DNA from: Spinellus fusiger
Taxonomy: Eukaryota; Mucoromycota; Mucoromycetes; Mucorales; Phycomycetaceae
Direction of reading: 5' to 3'
Assembly (NCBI GenBank): GCA_025094145.1
Contig: JALLLS010000004.1
Coordinates: 248,001 to 312,000 of the forward strand
DNA: 64,000 nucleotides
Shown one piece after another: positions 1 to 9,876 of the stretch; position 1 is the stretch's first letter; every line of letters begins with the position of its first letter. A model generated the notes under the pieces. It searched no databases, was not told the DNA's origin, and worked only from the letters and a program-made list of their open reading frames with translations. A program made the translations under genes and the position numbers.

Positions 1-1
1 A

Positions 2-1678
2 CTGATGGTCAAGACATTTGTGGACGAAGGCAGACTTCTTCATCTGTTCCGGGTCATGGTGTTCTTTCCTACCTTTTATGAAATCTTCAATGTCACCTAT
101 ACCAAGACCGTCAAAGCCACCATTGGACCACTGCATAGAACATGGCGGTGCTATCTAGGCATCATGGTAAAAGAAAAAGAAAAAGAAAAAAGAAAGAAAA
201 AAGAAAGAAAAAGAAGAACAAGAAAGGGGCTCACTAAAGGACATCAAGTAGACAGCAGCCGAGCAACAATGCCAATACCTTGTGTCAATACTGAAGCTGG
301 ACTTCTTACAGGCAGGAGGCGATCCTGCATGGCTACAGGGCCGTGCCTGTCCCCCTAAGCTCTGGAAGCTGTCGGGTCTGATCAAGAGAATGGCCCGCCA
401 GCCATGGAAGTTGCATCCACGCGACCTGAGTGAGTGGATGGGGGCGGCTGCTCCTGGTCTGGCATGGACCAAGGGAGAGCTCGTCCATGCTGTGTTGGTG
501 ATCACTACCTTTTTGGGTCTCAGCAGTTTTGTGCTTGGGTGCGGCATTTCACCCGAGCTGGACATGCGAGGAGGATTCACTGTCAGTGGAAACAGTGCCA
601 TGGATGGGATTGAGCAAGAGTTGAGCCAGCACTGCTGTTTTCTTCCCGACAAGGAAGAGCAGGAAGAAGCAGAGGAGGAATCGGAAGAAGAGAGTCACGG
701 TGCCACAGGTTGGCAGGGAGAGACGCCTCTCCATGGTCCCCGATTAGAGAAGAAGGAAGAGGAAGAGGAAGCATTGGATTTGGATCTGGAAAAGAAACGC
801 ACAGTTGAACTGATTCACCGACTCAAGGCCAAGGATCCAATCAAAGAGGAGTGGCAGGACACTCTAGGGAAACTGCAGCTATCTGAGGCACAGGAAACAG
901 CCGGGCCATGTCTTGGTAAGGGCGGTGTGGGGTTTATTTATAAATCCATCCAGTGATTCCAGTGGATGGATGACTCCCAAGAATATTGGCATAATAAATG
1001 AATGTGTATTTATAGAGACACCGTCCACCACTCACGACAAAGACCATGGACTGGCCAACCGGGTGCTAGAAGACCTCACCCGATTTGCTCCTCCACAGCC
1101 ACAGTGGGAGGAAGAAGAGCCATTCACATCGCATCCCAACCACCAGGAATTCATGCTGAGTGAATACTGCTGGGAGGACCATGGCTGTGATCTTGTCAAT
1201 CACTTTCTGCCTGAAATAGGTGATGATCTTGACGATGAGTTTAATGAAGCCCTCAGTATCACCGACTGGAGGTAGTGTTTCTATTTATAGCCTCCAGTGA
1301 GAATAAGAGAGAGAGATCTCTGGAGTTGTAGAGTGTGTGTTTTTACTTTTTCTCTTTGTTAGTATTTTCCATCCTGTCGCTGACGGTGCAGTGGACACTT
1401 CTCCCCTCAGACATGCTATCTGGTTTTATGTCCAGCAGCTGTATGGTGTGACAAAGGAAGACTACCACTACCCCGACATTGCCCTGTACTTGAGCCAGCG
1501 CACAAAAGAGTACATTAACAAGGTGTGTCGGCAGCCTCATCTTATCCAGCGCAGTGACTGGCATTCGATGGGGATTTCATTCCGTCCTGAGGAAAAGTGC
1601 CATATGAATTTGCTGATAGCCTCTGCCAAGAAACAAGCCCTGTTGTGCTATGGGCTTTGGCTCATTTCCGAGGTCTAA
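2..1678 (+). CDS. Sestrin, 5' end outside the window
   Basis: Model of four exons: 2-166, 252-915, 1016-1271, 1363-1678; all junctions are GT-AG and in phase. The window opens inside the N-terminal alpha-helical domain, so roughly the first hundred residues are missing. Seen: a CQYL stretch matching the sestrin redox cysteine region, then AGGDPAWL, LVHAVLVIT and FVLGCGI. An acidic Glu/Asp-rich linker follows, then SEYCWEDHG, VDTSPLRHAIW and a C-terminal segment with EEKCHMNLL. Family knowledge: sestrins combine an alkylhydroperoxidase-like N-terminal domain with a C-terminal domain that, in SESN2, binds leucine and regulates TORC1 through GATOR2. The leucine-pocket counterparts of SESN2 T386, L389, R390, W444, E451 and H454 are present. 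The redox Cys and Tyr are kept, but the position of relay His132 is Leu. Stop is at 1676-1678. Family assignment is secure; the function in this fungus is inferred. Confidence 0.9.
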
Positions 1679-1915
1679 AATAAGCCCTTTTTTTTTTCCT
1701 AATAAAATAATAATCACTCGTTTCAACAGCAGAGAGCAAGCGGACTTGAAGACTGGGGTTTTTGTAGAACATTGAAAAGGTTTAAAAATAGCGGGGGGAA
1801 ACCATGGAGACCAGTTCAACGTCTCTTTTCTTCTTCTCTTCTCTTTTTTAAAGTTTATTCTTTTACTACTACTACTTCTACTACTACTTCTTCTACTCCT
1901 CCTCCTCCTACTACT

Positions 1916-3110
1916 ATGAAGTTGTCTTTCTTTGTCGCTGGTGCTTTGGCCCTCTTCTCTACAAGCAGTCTTGTCAGTGCTGACAGTCTCCAGGATCAGA
2001 TTGATGCTGCTACCAAGAACTTCTGTGGTGGTATCCAGGTGACTGCTCCTGCCACCAATGCCGTCTATGCTGACCCCACCAAAGTGTCTGTCACTGTCAG
2101 TAAGTATCAAAAGAAAAGAGAAAGAGAGAGACTATCTGTGTCTGTCTGTCTGTATCCATGGAGACAGTGTATTAATGATAATGATGATAATAGCAAGAGT
2201 CCCCAACACTCAGGCCAAGATTGTCAATGCTGTTGATGTAAGCTATTGTTCTTATTTATATATCTCGGACTCCTCTAGACACAAAATACATATTTGTATA
2301 TAAAAAAGAAAGAAAAAAAAGGGGGAGGAATGCACACTGGAACAACAATAAAAGTAGAATGACAAGTCACTGACTCGTTTTCTTGTCTTAGGTCTACTCC
2401 ATTAACGCCAAGGGTCAGCCTCAGTACTTGGGCACTGCCTGGAGGGGTACCTACAAGTTGGAGACCGTGGCCACTTTAAGGTAACCTTTTTTCTACTTTT
2501 TCCATCTCCATCTCTCTCTCTATCAAACCAGAAGAAAAGGGTGCTAATGCATGGAATGTGTTTTTGTGTGGCTAGTGTGGACATCACCAAGATCAAAGGT
2601 CTCAAGTACCCCTCCCAGTTCGAGTTCCGTGTCTGGGTCCACAACCAGGCTGGTCCCGACTGCACTCTCATGTCCAAGGTGTTCTCAGTCAAGTCAGGAT
2701 CCCACACCAACGCAGCCGAAGAAGACCAGGCTGTAGCTGCTCTCGACACCAACATCAACCGTGGATGCTTTGGTGTGGACATCACCAGCCCCGCCACCGG
2801 TGAACACAAGAAGGCCAGCGACGTCTTCTCTGTACAAATCCAGCGTGACTCTGCTTCTCCCGTGGACGAATACACCTCTTTGACTCTGTACAAGGTAGAC
2901 ATCGCCACCCGTGAATCTGTCAAAGTAGAGGACACATGGACTGGCAAGGAGGTCGTCCACGCCATGTTCAACCTCAAAGCCACTCTCCCTGCTGTAGGAG
3001 GTGCTGTGGGTGCCGCTCCCACCTATGCCTACTACTACAAGCTGAGCTCCACCACCCAGCACCAGGAAGTGTGTGAATTCTTCTCTCACCCCTTCTACAT
3101 TGATGCTTAA
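1916..3110 (+). CDS. Secreted protein with two similar beta-type repeats
   Basis: Four exons: 1916-2099, 2194-2237, 2392-2480, 2576-3110, giving about 283 residues. The start at 1916 is chosen because it is followed directly by a signal peptide (MKLSFFVAGALALF, cleavage likely near VSA-DS) and preceded by a long CT/ACT-rich leader, a common 5'UTR style of strongly expressed fungal genes. The mature protein seems to contain two related units. One begins GGIQVTAPATNAVY, the other GCFGVDITSPATGEH; each is followed by alternating hydrophobic residues typical of a beta sandwich, loosely like Kre9/KNH Ig-like domains. There is no C-terminal GPI signal, so it is probably extracellular or cell-wall associated. 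I do not recognise a named family. The exon-2 acceptor (2193/2194) is the least certain junction; the alternative three bases further on keeps the frame. Confidence 0.8.
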
Positions 3111-3387
3111 ATTCTCAATTCAATTCAATAGTACTTTTTTAGTAAAAGTCAATGTTTTTGTTTATACTGTTTCTCTTTTTATGAGTCGGCCTCTGAAATA
3201 TATTTGTGTTCTATTTTCATCCCAAAAAGAAAGAGAGAAAGAAAGAAAGCAGGAGATTTATTTTTTATTATGGTTGTGGTTGTGGTTATGATTATTTGTA
3301 TATTTAGATATTTGTATATTTAAATATTTAGATATTTGTATACAGATATATATATATACATTTATATATATCTCTTTCTATCTATTT

Positions 3388-4487
3388 TTAATCCCATATT
3401 AATTGTCCATGTTCATTGAGACCAGCACTCGTGGTGGGCACTTTAGCACTGTGTTTTCCCTGGGGATTCTTCCAGGAAGAGGGTTTGCCTGCTCCTGTGG
3501 TGTAGAATGCATTGATCTTTTGTGTTGCAAGTTGCTTCTGGTGTTGGCGGAGACGCTCCATCTGTAGGGTTTCCTGTGCTGATTTCTGTTCTTTGCGTTT
3601 CTGTGCCTTGGCTAGGTTCTCTCTTTGTTTCTTGCTGGTGGGTGGTGGTGGGCCTGTGGGGAGGTGGGATGGCCTTTGACCTGAGCGTACTACTCTCGAC
3701 CATCATCCATAGAGAATAAAAGAGAATAAGAGAGAGAAAGAGATCGTTGGATGGCCCATCCAAGGCGAGGTGCATGGTATCAGTAAAACAAGTCATTCCA
3801 GGGTTATTTAGAATAGACAGAAATAACAAAGGGGACGGACAAAAGTAGAAGGATGTCTGTTCTTTTTTTTTTTTTACCTGCTGTCCTATTCCATCCTGCT
3901 TCAATGGGAACAGGAGCTAAGGGTTCTTCTGTTTCTGTCTTGATTCTTAGAACACGTGCATAGCGTTGTGTAAGATCCATGTGGTTATCGACTTCTTTAG
4001 TGGGTGCAGTGGGTACACCAGGAGCAGTAGGAGCAGTAGGAGCAGTAGGAACAATAGGAGCAATAGGAACAATAGGAACAATAGGAGCTGTCGTAGAATG
4101 ACTATTGACAGGCACCGTGTCCTTGCCCTTGCCCTTGTCCTTGTCCTTGCCCTTGCCCTTGCCCTTGCCCTTGTCCTTGGGCTTATCAGAGGAACCTTTG
4201 GCAGTGACACTCACAGGCGTCCTTTTCACCAGTGTGGGTTCTGTGGTTGCAGCAGTAGCAGCAGCAGTAGTGGGAGCCACCGTAGAAGACACAGACACAG
4301 ACACAGACCCATGTCCCTCATGCACAGGCATCGCGTCATGCTGGCTTCTCTTTTTGTTCTTCTTCTTGTTGTTTCTTTTTTTACTCTTTTCTAGTGCCAC
4401 CCCTCTGGTGTCGGCTGATAGCCTAAACAGGTACAATAGCCCAATAGGCAGGCATAGTGTTAATAGGAGCCCAAGTTCACGGTACAT
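3388..4487 (-). CDS. Lysine-rich protein with N-terminal membrane anchor
   Basis: Two exons on the minus strand, 4487-3878 and 3689-3388, in phase, about 303 residues. The start at 4487 puts a hydrophobic segment (GLLLTLCLPIGLLYLF) near residue 6, a likely signal anchor. Next come a Lys/Asn/Arg stretch, an Ala/Thr/Val-rich part, a Lys-Gly/Lys-Asp repeat coded by a CTTGCC/CTTGTC-type hexamer array, and a Pro-Val-Thr-Ala-Pro repeat coded by 9-nt units. The C-terminal 90 residues (KKQRENLAKAQKRKEQK, ending HGQLIWD) are a charged helix and then a conserved-looking tail with a Gly-Lys-Pro-Ser-Ser-Trp stretch. The second exon is read in a different frame from its longest open frame; phase continuity after the 3690-3877 intron picks the chosen one. 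The plan resembles small ER-anchored basic proteins, but I recognise no family. Function unknown. Confidence 0.65.
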
Positions 4488-6334
4488 AAGGAAGACCTTG
4501 ATTTGAATGGCCGCTGTAGGACGCCTCTTTGTCTTGTGTGAGTGTGAGTTGAGCCATGGAGAACAACCAATCAATAGAACAAACACAACAGCTGGGACTG
4601 AAATGTATATAGGACAGAGATGTGGAAATATGTGTAGGGGCTGTTCTTGTCGTTTCTGTCCAATCCCAAAGGACATTTCCTATGGAAGAGCTTGTTTACA
4701 ATGGAAGAAAGGGTTTGTATTTAATGATGATTGATGTAGATGTCATTATTATTATCACCATCACCATCACCATCACCATCATCATAAATATGCTTTTCTT
4801 TCCATTGTCTTCAAAGGTCTTCCAACTGCTCATAAACACACCTCAAAAAAGGAATGAGACTGTGGGCAGAATCCATTGGCAGTCGTGATTCTCCACACGA
4901 TTGGATAGCCAGCCACATGATGGGGCTTTTGATATTTCTCTCATTGTTCAACATGAAAAGGGACGGAAGGGGTTTGGCTGGGAGGATTTGGATTCACTCT
5001 CAATGGAGCAAGTCATTGTTTTGTCCATGTTAATATAAAACATATCTTTCTTTTCTTTTTTCATGGTTGAAATTCACTCACAGTTTGCTACTCCTGTAAG
5101 AAATAGAAATAGAAATAGAAAAAAGAAGAATCACATCCTACTCTTCTAATCTGCAGAAACATTGAAATAGATCATAATACATCTCTAAATGTGTTCATTA
5201 TAAAATGCCCCAAGAGTCCTATCATTCTTAGTGTGCAGTTATTGAGTGCATCTGTCAAAACATTCATTGGGTTAAGAACTGTAGTGTGATGTGCTCTACT
5301 GGGCGATCCCCTGCACTAAGATGTCTACAAGAAACACAATGAAATCCTGGACGACGGGAAGTATATAAGGCACTGGAAGGAATGGCCCTATTAAAGAAAG
5401 ACTCCAAGGAACTTACTATTAGCACTACTCCCTCACACCATGATGACCTGTGTAGACCAGTGCATCAAGACACTACAAAGCCATGCCATTGTATAGAATA
5501 GAAGTGTATAGAGTAGAATAACCTATTTCATGCCATAGGATCCACTCTCTATACTATGGACTCTGGTGGCTGATGATAAAGAACATCCACTAACAAGGAG
5601 GGTCCATTCAATGGGTGTTGATTGTTCTTCCATATGAATAAAGACATAGCCACCTCTCTATTGCCCTCTTTCATTTCTGGAGCCTATGAAATGCCATTAT
5701 CAGCCCCACTGTATTTGAATATCCATTGGATTGTTATTTGCCTCTTGATTGTTATAATAATAGAAAGAAGAAGTAACACATCTCTTTTTGTAAATACATT
5801 ACTGTCAGGTCCAACATGAGCCTGGGTTCACATCCCGATCATGCCGATATCAGTAACACATGGGTTGAACAATGGTGGTGTTGGTCCAACGTCCTTATCA
5901 ACGACAAAAGGTCAATGGTATTCATTGTTGAATGACTAGTAGGTGAACAAGGGAAGGATGGAGATATGTCCTGATCTTGTGTTTCCATTGTCTCTTCTGT
6001 AGGTCGTTCATGTTGGTAAGGAAGAAAAGTCCAGACAAGTCAGTGTAGAACAGGACGCTCTTGTTCTTCATTGGTCTTTTATTTATATCTTTATCTTTGT
6101 TACTGTTCAACTATTATTATTTATTATTTATTATTTATTATTTTAAATCCTTCAATGTATTACTAAAATGTTATTTGGGTTTTTGATCAAACTTCCTTTT
6201 TAAACTATCTGTCCATCATTTCAATGGCCACACACTAGAAGAAATCTCTTGACCCCCAGTATGTATTAGACCAAAGGCAGTTCCATCAGTTGTATTGGTG
6301 TGTGCTAGTAGATCACTCCATGGACCCAATGAGA

Positions 6335-6390
6335 GTGTACCCTATCAAGGTGTACCCTATCAAGATGTACCCTATCAAGGTGTACCCTAT
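6335..6390. repeat. 15-bp tandem repeat
   Basis: A 15-bp unit (gtgtaccctatcaag, with single-base variants) repeated about 3.6 times. Confidence 0.85.
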
Positions 6391-7216
6391 GAATTCAATA
6401 CACGCTGATACACCAACAAATCATATAACAGAAATACTCCATTCATTGACACATAGCAAGTCATACATCACAGTACTATCTATTAGATGGCATAGAACAG
6501 ACCTCTTTCCTATACAAAGAGGGCTCTGTCTACTATGACACACCAGGAGATGGTTCCCTTGATGAACAAAGTAGTATCCCCTTGAGAACTACATCATCGT
6601 CCTACTGTTCATCTCCTGTTAAGTGGTCTGTGTTTCCATCAACATGGATTGCTGCTATTTCTACTTGTGATAAGAGATTCTACAATACTAGGGCTGTGAA
6701 GTCATTTTATTCTAATTTTAGACATTCAATGAACAAAGACCGAAAAAAAGAAAAAAAACATCCACTCACTCACTCACTCACTCACCAGGCCTTGGGACAT
6801 CTCGCCTTGGAACAAACAGGTTCAATACATCCTAGTCCATAGCACAGAAGAGAACAAAGAGCAGTTCCCCCATCCAACTACACACATAGTAACAAGAAGT
6901 AGTATAAAACAAAAGTAGGCAGCTGAATGGAAAAAATAAAATAAAATAAAAAGATGCTTGTTCTTCTTGGGTCTACTTTGTTCGTATCACATGGGTTCTA
7001 TCTATGGCGCGACAAATATCACCGACACCGATGCCGTGGCTGAAAAAAAGAGAGTTCAAGACCAGAAAAGCTGTAGATGCACAACGTTACAAACCAGGTC
7101 CCATCTATAAATACACTCTATAGATATAATTAGACTGACCAACCACATTCATGGACTGAGCAATCAATGTCCCTACACAACGTCACGTTAGCTACCAAGA
7201 TTGTATTTTCCTGCTT

Positions 7217-7443
7217 TTTTCATTTCATTTTCCCCAGTTGCAACTTTTATTCTTTATTTTTCATTTCATTTTCCAAGTTCTGCACATTTAAACTGTAAAT
7301 ACACGTTTAAACTGTAAATTATAGTTAATTACAATTGAATTCTATTTTACAATAAAATTAAAAATTAAAAATTAAAAAAAAACAAACTTAAAATCAGACG
7401 AGAATGAAATGAAAATGAAAATGAAATGAAAATGAAATGAAAT
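7217..7443. repeat. Interspersed TTTCAT / ATGAAA inverted tracts
   Basis: Two copies of a tttcatttcatttt tract lie near 7217-7275, and a run of aatgaaatgaaa units at 7402-7443 is complementary to them. The arms could pair across about 150 bp of AT-rich DNA. No coding sequence; probably simple-sequence origin. Confidence 0.55.
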
Positions 7444-8400
7444 TCATTGTTGGTGTCATTTGGAGGTGCTTCATGACTCACTCTTTTCATTAGCCTATTT
7501 TCCTTGGAGTCTACCGTACGGTTAGATGAGCAGTCATGGAGAAGAGAGAGTAGAGAGAGTGTCCGAAAGAAACAAGTTAAGCCTGTTTAAATGATGTGTT
7601 ATCTTTTTTTTATATCTTAAATATCAATAAATAACACGCCTCTTTTTTCTTTTTTTCTTTTTTGCTTTTCTAAGAATACTGCTCTATTTTATAATGCCTA
7701 TACACTACAGCACTGTGAACTTCTTCATTAGAACTCCTGAAATGTACATTTATTAAATATATATATCTATATATATAATAAAAAGTACTAGCATGGATAC
7801 TTGATGAGCTATCTTGTACCAGGTACCAGAATGAGGCCAAGATGTCAAAAAGTGACAAACACCTTTATTTCTAGTATGGGATTGGTATGGCAGACAGTCA
7901 TTGATGCCAAGGATGCGTAGTAGTTACTAATCATGTTACAGTAAAACAGTTGTTTTGTAGTATTAGCATTCTTCTGTTTATTTATTAAAGATGTTCAATG
8001 TCTATTGAATGAAATCATAGTGATGACACCATCAAGATAAAGTATAGTTATACAAAGAAATTTACATATTAAAAGACCATGGCTCCTTCTTCCTGTCTTT
8101 TTGTTTATAGTTTAATATTAGTAATACATTACAACAAAAGAGTATTTTAGCTAAGAGTTAACATTGATTGTTAATTATAATAGAGTCAATGGGGTGATGA
8201 TCCATTCAAATAGTACACAGGTTGGTAAGGGACAGTGTAATAACTCATTAAAGTGCTGTTGTAGGGAAAAATACCACAGCCATAACACTATCTTTAATAG
8301 CAGCAACAACAACAACACTACACGCCTCTCTTGGTTTGAAATGAATCAGTTAGTAAATAAAGTATTTATAATAGATAGTAGAGTTAAGAAAGAATAAACT

Positions 8401-8510
8401 ATCTCCTGCTTAACCTATACATAGACCTACACCTATATAGACCTATAGATACATAGACCTATAACCTATAGATACCTATAGATACCTATATACCTATATG
8501 TATATGTATA
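8401..8510. repeat. Degenerate acctata / gatacctata tandem repeat
   Basis: Short imperfect repeats of acctata and tagacctatagata units just beyond the 3' end of the minus-strand NMNAT gene. Confidence 0.75.
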
Positions 8511-8606
8511 CTACCAGTGATAAGCACTGTATTCTAATAATAATGAACACTGTATCCATGCATTCATTTTATGCATGGAGAGTGTTCTTGTCACCATCAG
8601 TCTATA

Positions 8607-9729
8607 TTACTCGCGTGGTAAATACAGTTGGTGAGCATGGATATAATCAATCACTGGATTAGGAAGAAGGTATTTGATAGACATGCCACGCTTAACAAAA
8701 AGCCTAGAGTATAAAAAGAAAAAGAAAAAGATAAGAAGGGCAGCCGTGCTTAATAGGCCTTGGCAAATGTACCTTATCTTTGTAGAACTAATGTCATTGT
8801 GGATCAGTTGCTTAATCACAGTCACATTCATCTGTCTTGGTATGAGTCATCCATCCATAGCAAATCTACTTACTCTGTGCTGATACAGAATATCATGTGA
8901 CAATAAGAATCCATACACATCTGTGCTAGTACGCTCTACAATGACACAGCCGTAGTAGCCTACAATGTGATGCAACTGAAGAAGGGGTAAGCGGTGTCTC
9001 TTATAGAATGAAAGGCTTACATCATTGGGCGCCCATACTCCAGGATGGCCAAACGAAGCGATCAGATCGCCGCCCGCCAGCAGCATGATTCTAATCTTGC
9101 GTTTCTCTCCTGTTTTGTAAATGAGTCTATCAACACGCTTGTTGAGTTTACCTGTAGATGTCATAATGCCACCACCCACACTATTCAACTCATGGTCGAA
9201 ATGGTCCAATACAATGGCTGTGCGCTGGTATGTCGTCTGTCTTGGCTCCCAAGAATCCACCATGAGCCAGTTGGAGGTGGTTTCGACTGCCAGTTGACAC
9301 ATCTTGACTCTGTCCTTTGCTTCTGCCAGTCCCTCCTTCATATAGGCATCAGAGACAGGGGAATAGTAGCCTGTCAGTAGCTCATACTCATTGCGCTCAT
9401 TAAAGTGATCCTGCGCCATTTCTATTAGGTGAGCAATCTCAACTATCTTTGTTTACCAAACATGCGGAGGTGCAGGTAAGTGATGGGTGAGAAGGATCCA
9501 CATGCAACAAGAACAAGAGGAATCTTATTGTCATCTGTCTGTGCATTAGTCATTGGCCTTTTCTTTTCTTTCTTTTTGTATTCTTCCCGTTGATACATGT
9601 GTATCTTTTACCTTTCATCATTTTAGGAAGGTATTTTGTAGGAAATACATAAGGATCCTCCAATGTGCCTCGTGACAAATCCATCGAAGCATAGGCTGTC
9701 GATAGTGGAATAGCAGGTGGACTGGACAT
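8607..9729 (-). CDS. NMA1: Nicotinamide/nicotinate mononucleotide adenylyltransferase
   Basis: Five exons on the minus strand: 9729-9612, 9534-9457, 9421-8874, 8831-8773, 8703-8607, all GT-AG and in phase, 299 residues. It catalyses NMN (or NaMN) + ATP to NAD (or NaAD) + PPi, the shared last adenylyl transfer of NAD synthesis. Seen: the nucleotidylyltransferase motif ACGSFSPITYLHLRMF around residue 55, SPVSDAY, SSWLMVD-type SNWLMVDSWEP, the AGGDL loop, GYYGCVIVERT, and the C-terminal ISSTKIR motif split by the last intron. Length is shorter than yeast Nma1 (about 400) because the long low-complexity N-terminus is absent. The N-terminal TLEDPYVFP stretch matches the yeast proteins, supporting the start at 9729. 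The gene ends about 150 bp from the SF3B1 stop on the same strand. Confidence 0.95.
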
Positions 9730-9876
9730 ACCACAGAGAAAGACAGAGAAAGACAGAGAAAGAAAGAGAGAGCAGAGGAGTTTGAAATCAAAATAAAAAG
9801 AATAAACAGGCTGTTATTGAATACTTTAGAATTATCAAGTACTACATAAAGAATGATAGGGAAAGAAAAAAAAAGA

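Larger units (their letters stand above)
4488..8606. other. AT-rich intergenic region without a supported gene
   Basis: About 4.1 kb. No open frame here shows a recognisable protein, a signal peptide with supporting splice sites, or a conserved motif. It contains short tandem repeats (listed separately), GT/CA and CAT runs near 4747-4785, and homopurine tracts. I saw no tRNA, snRNA or transposon terminal repeat I could defend. Confidence 0.5.

Noticed and set aside
1772..1915. In-frame upstream ATG extending the secreted protein by 48 residues
   Set aside because: The extension is translation of the CT/ACT-rich leader and would bury the clear signal peptide starting at 1916.
5818..5840. tRNA T-arm-like gggttcacatccc
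   Set aside because: The conserved A58 is C, the stem mismatches, and no D-arm, anticodon arm or acceptor stem could be folded around it.
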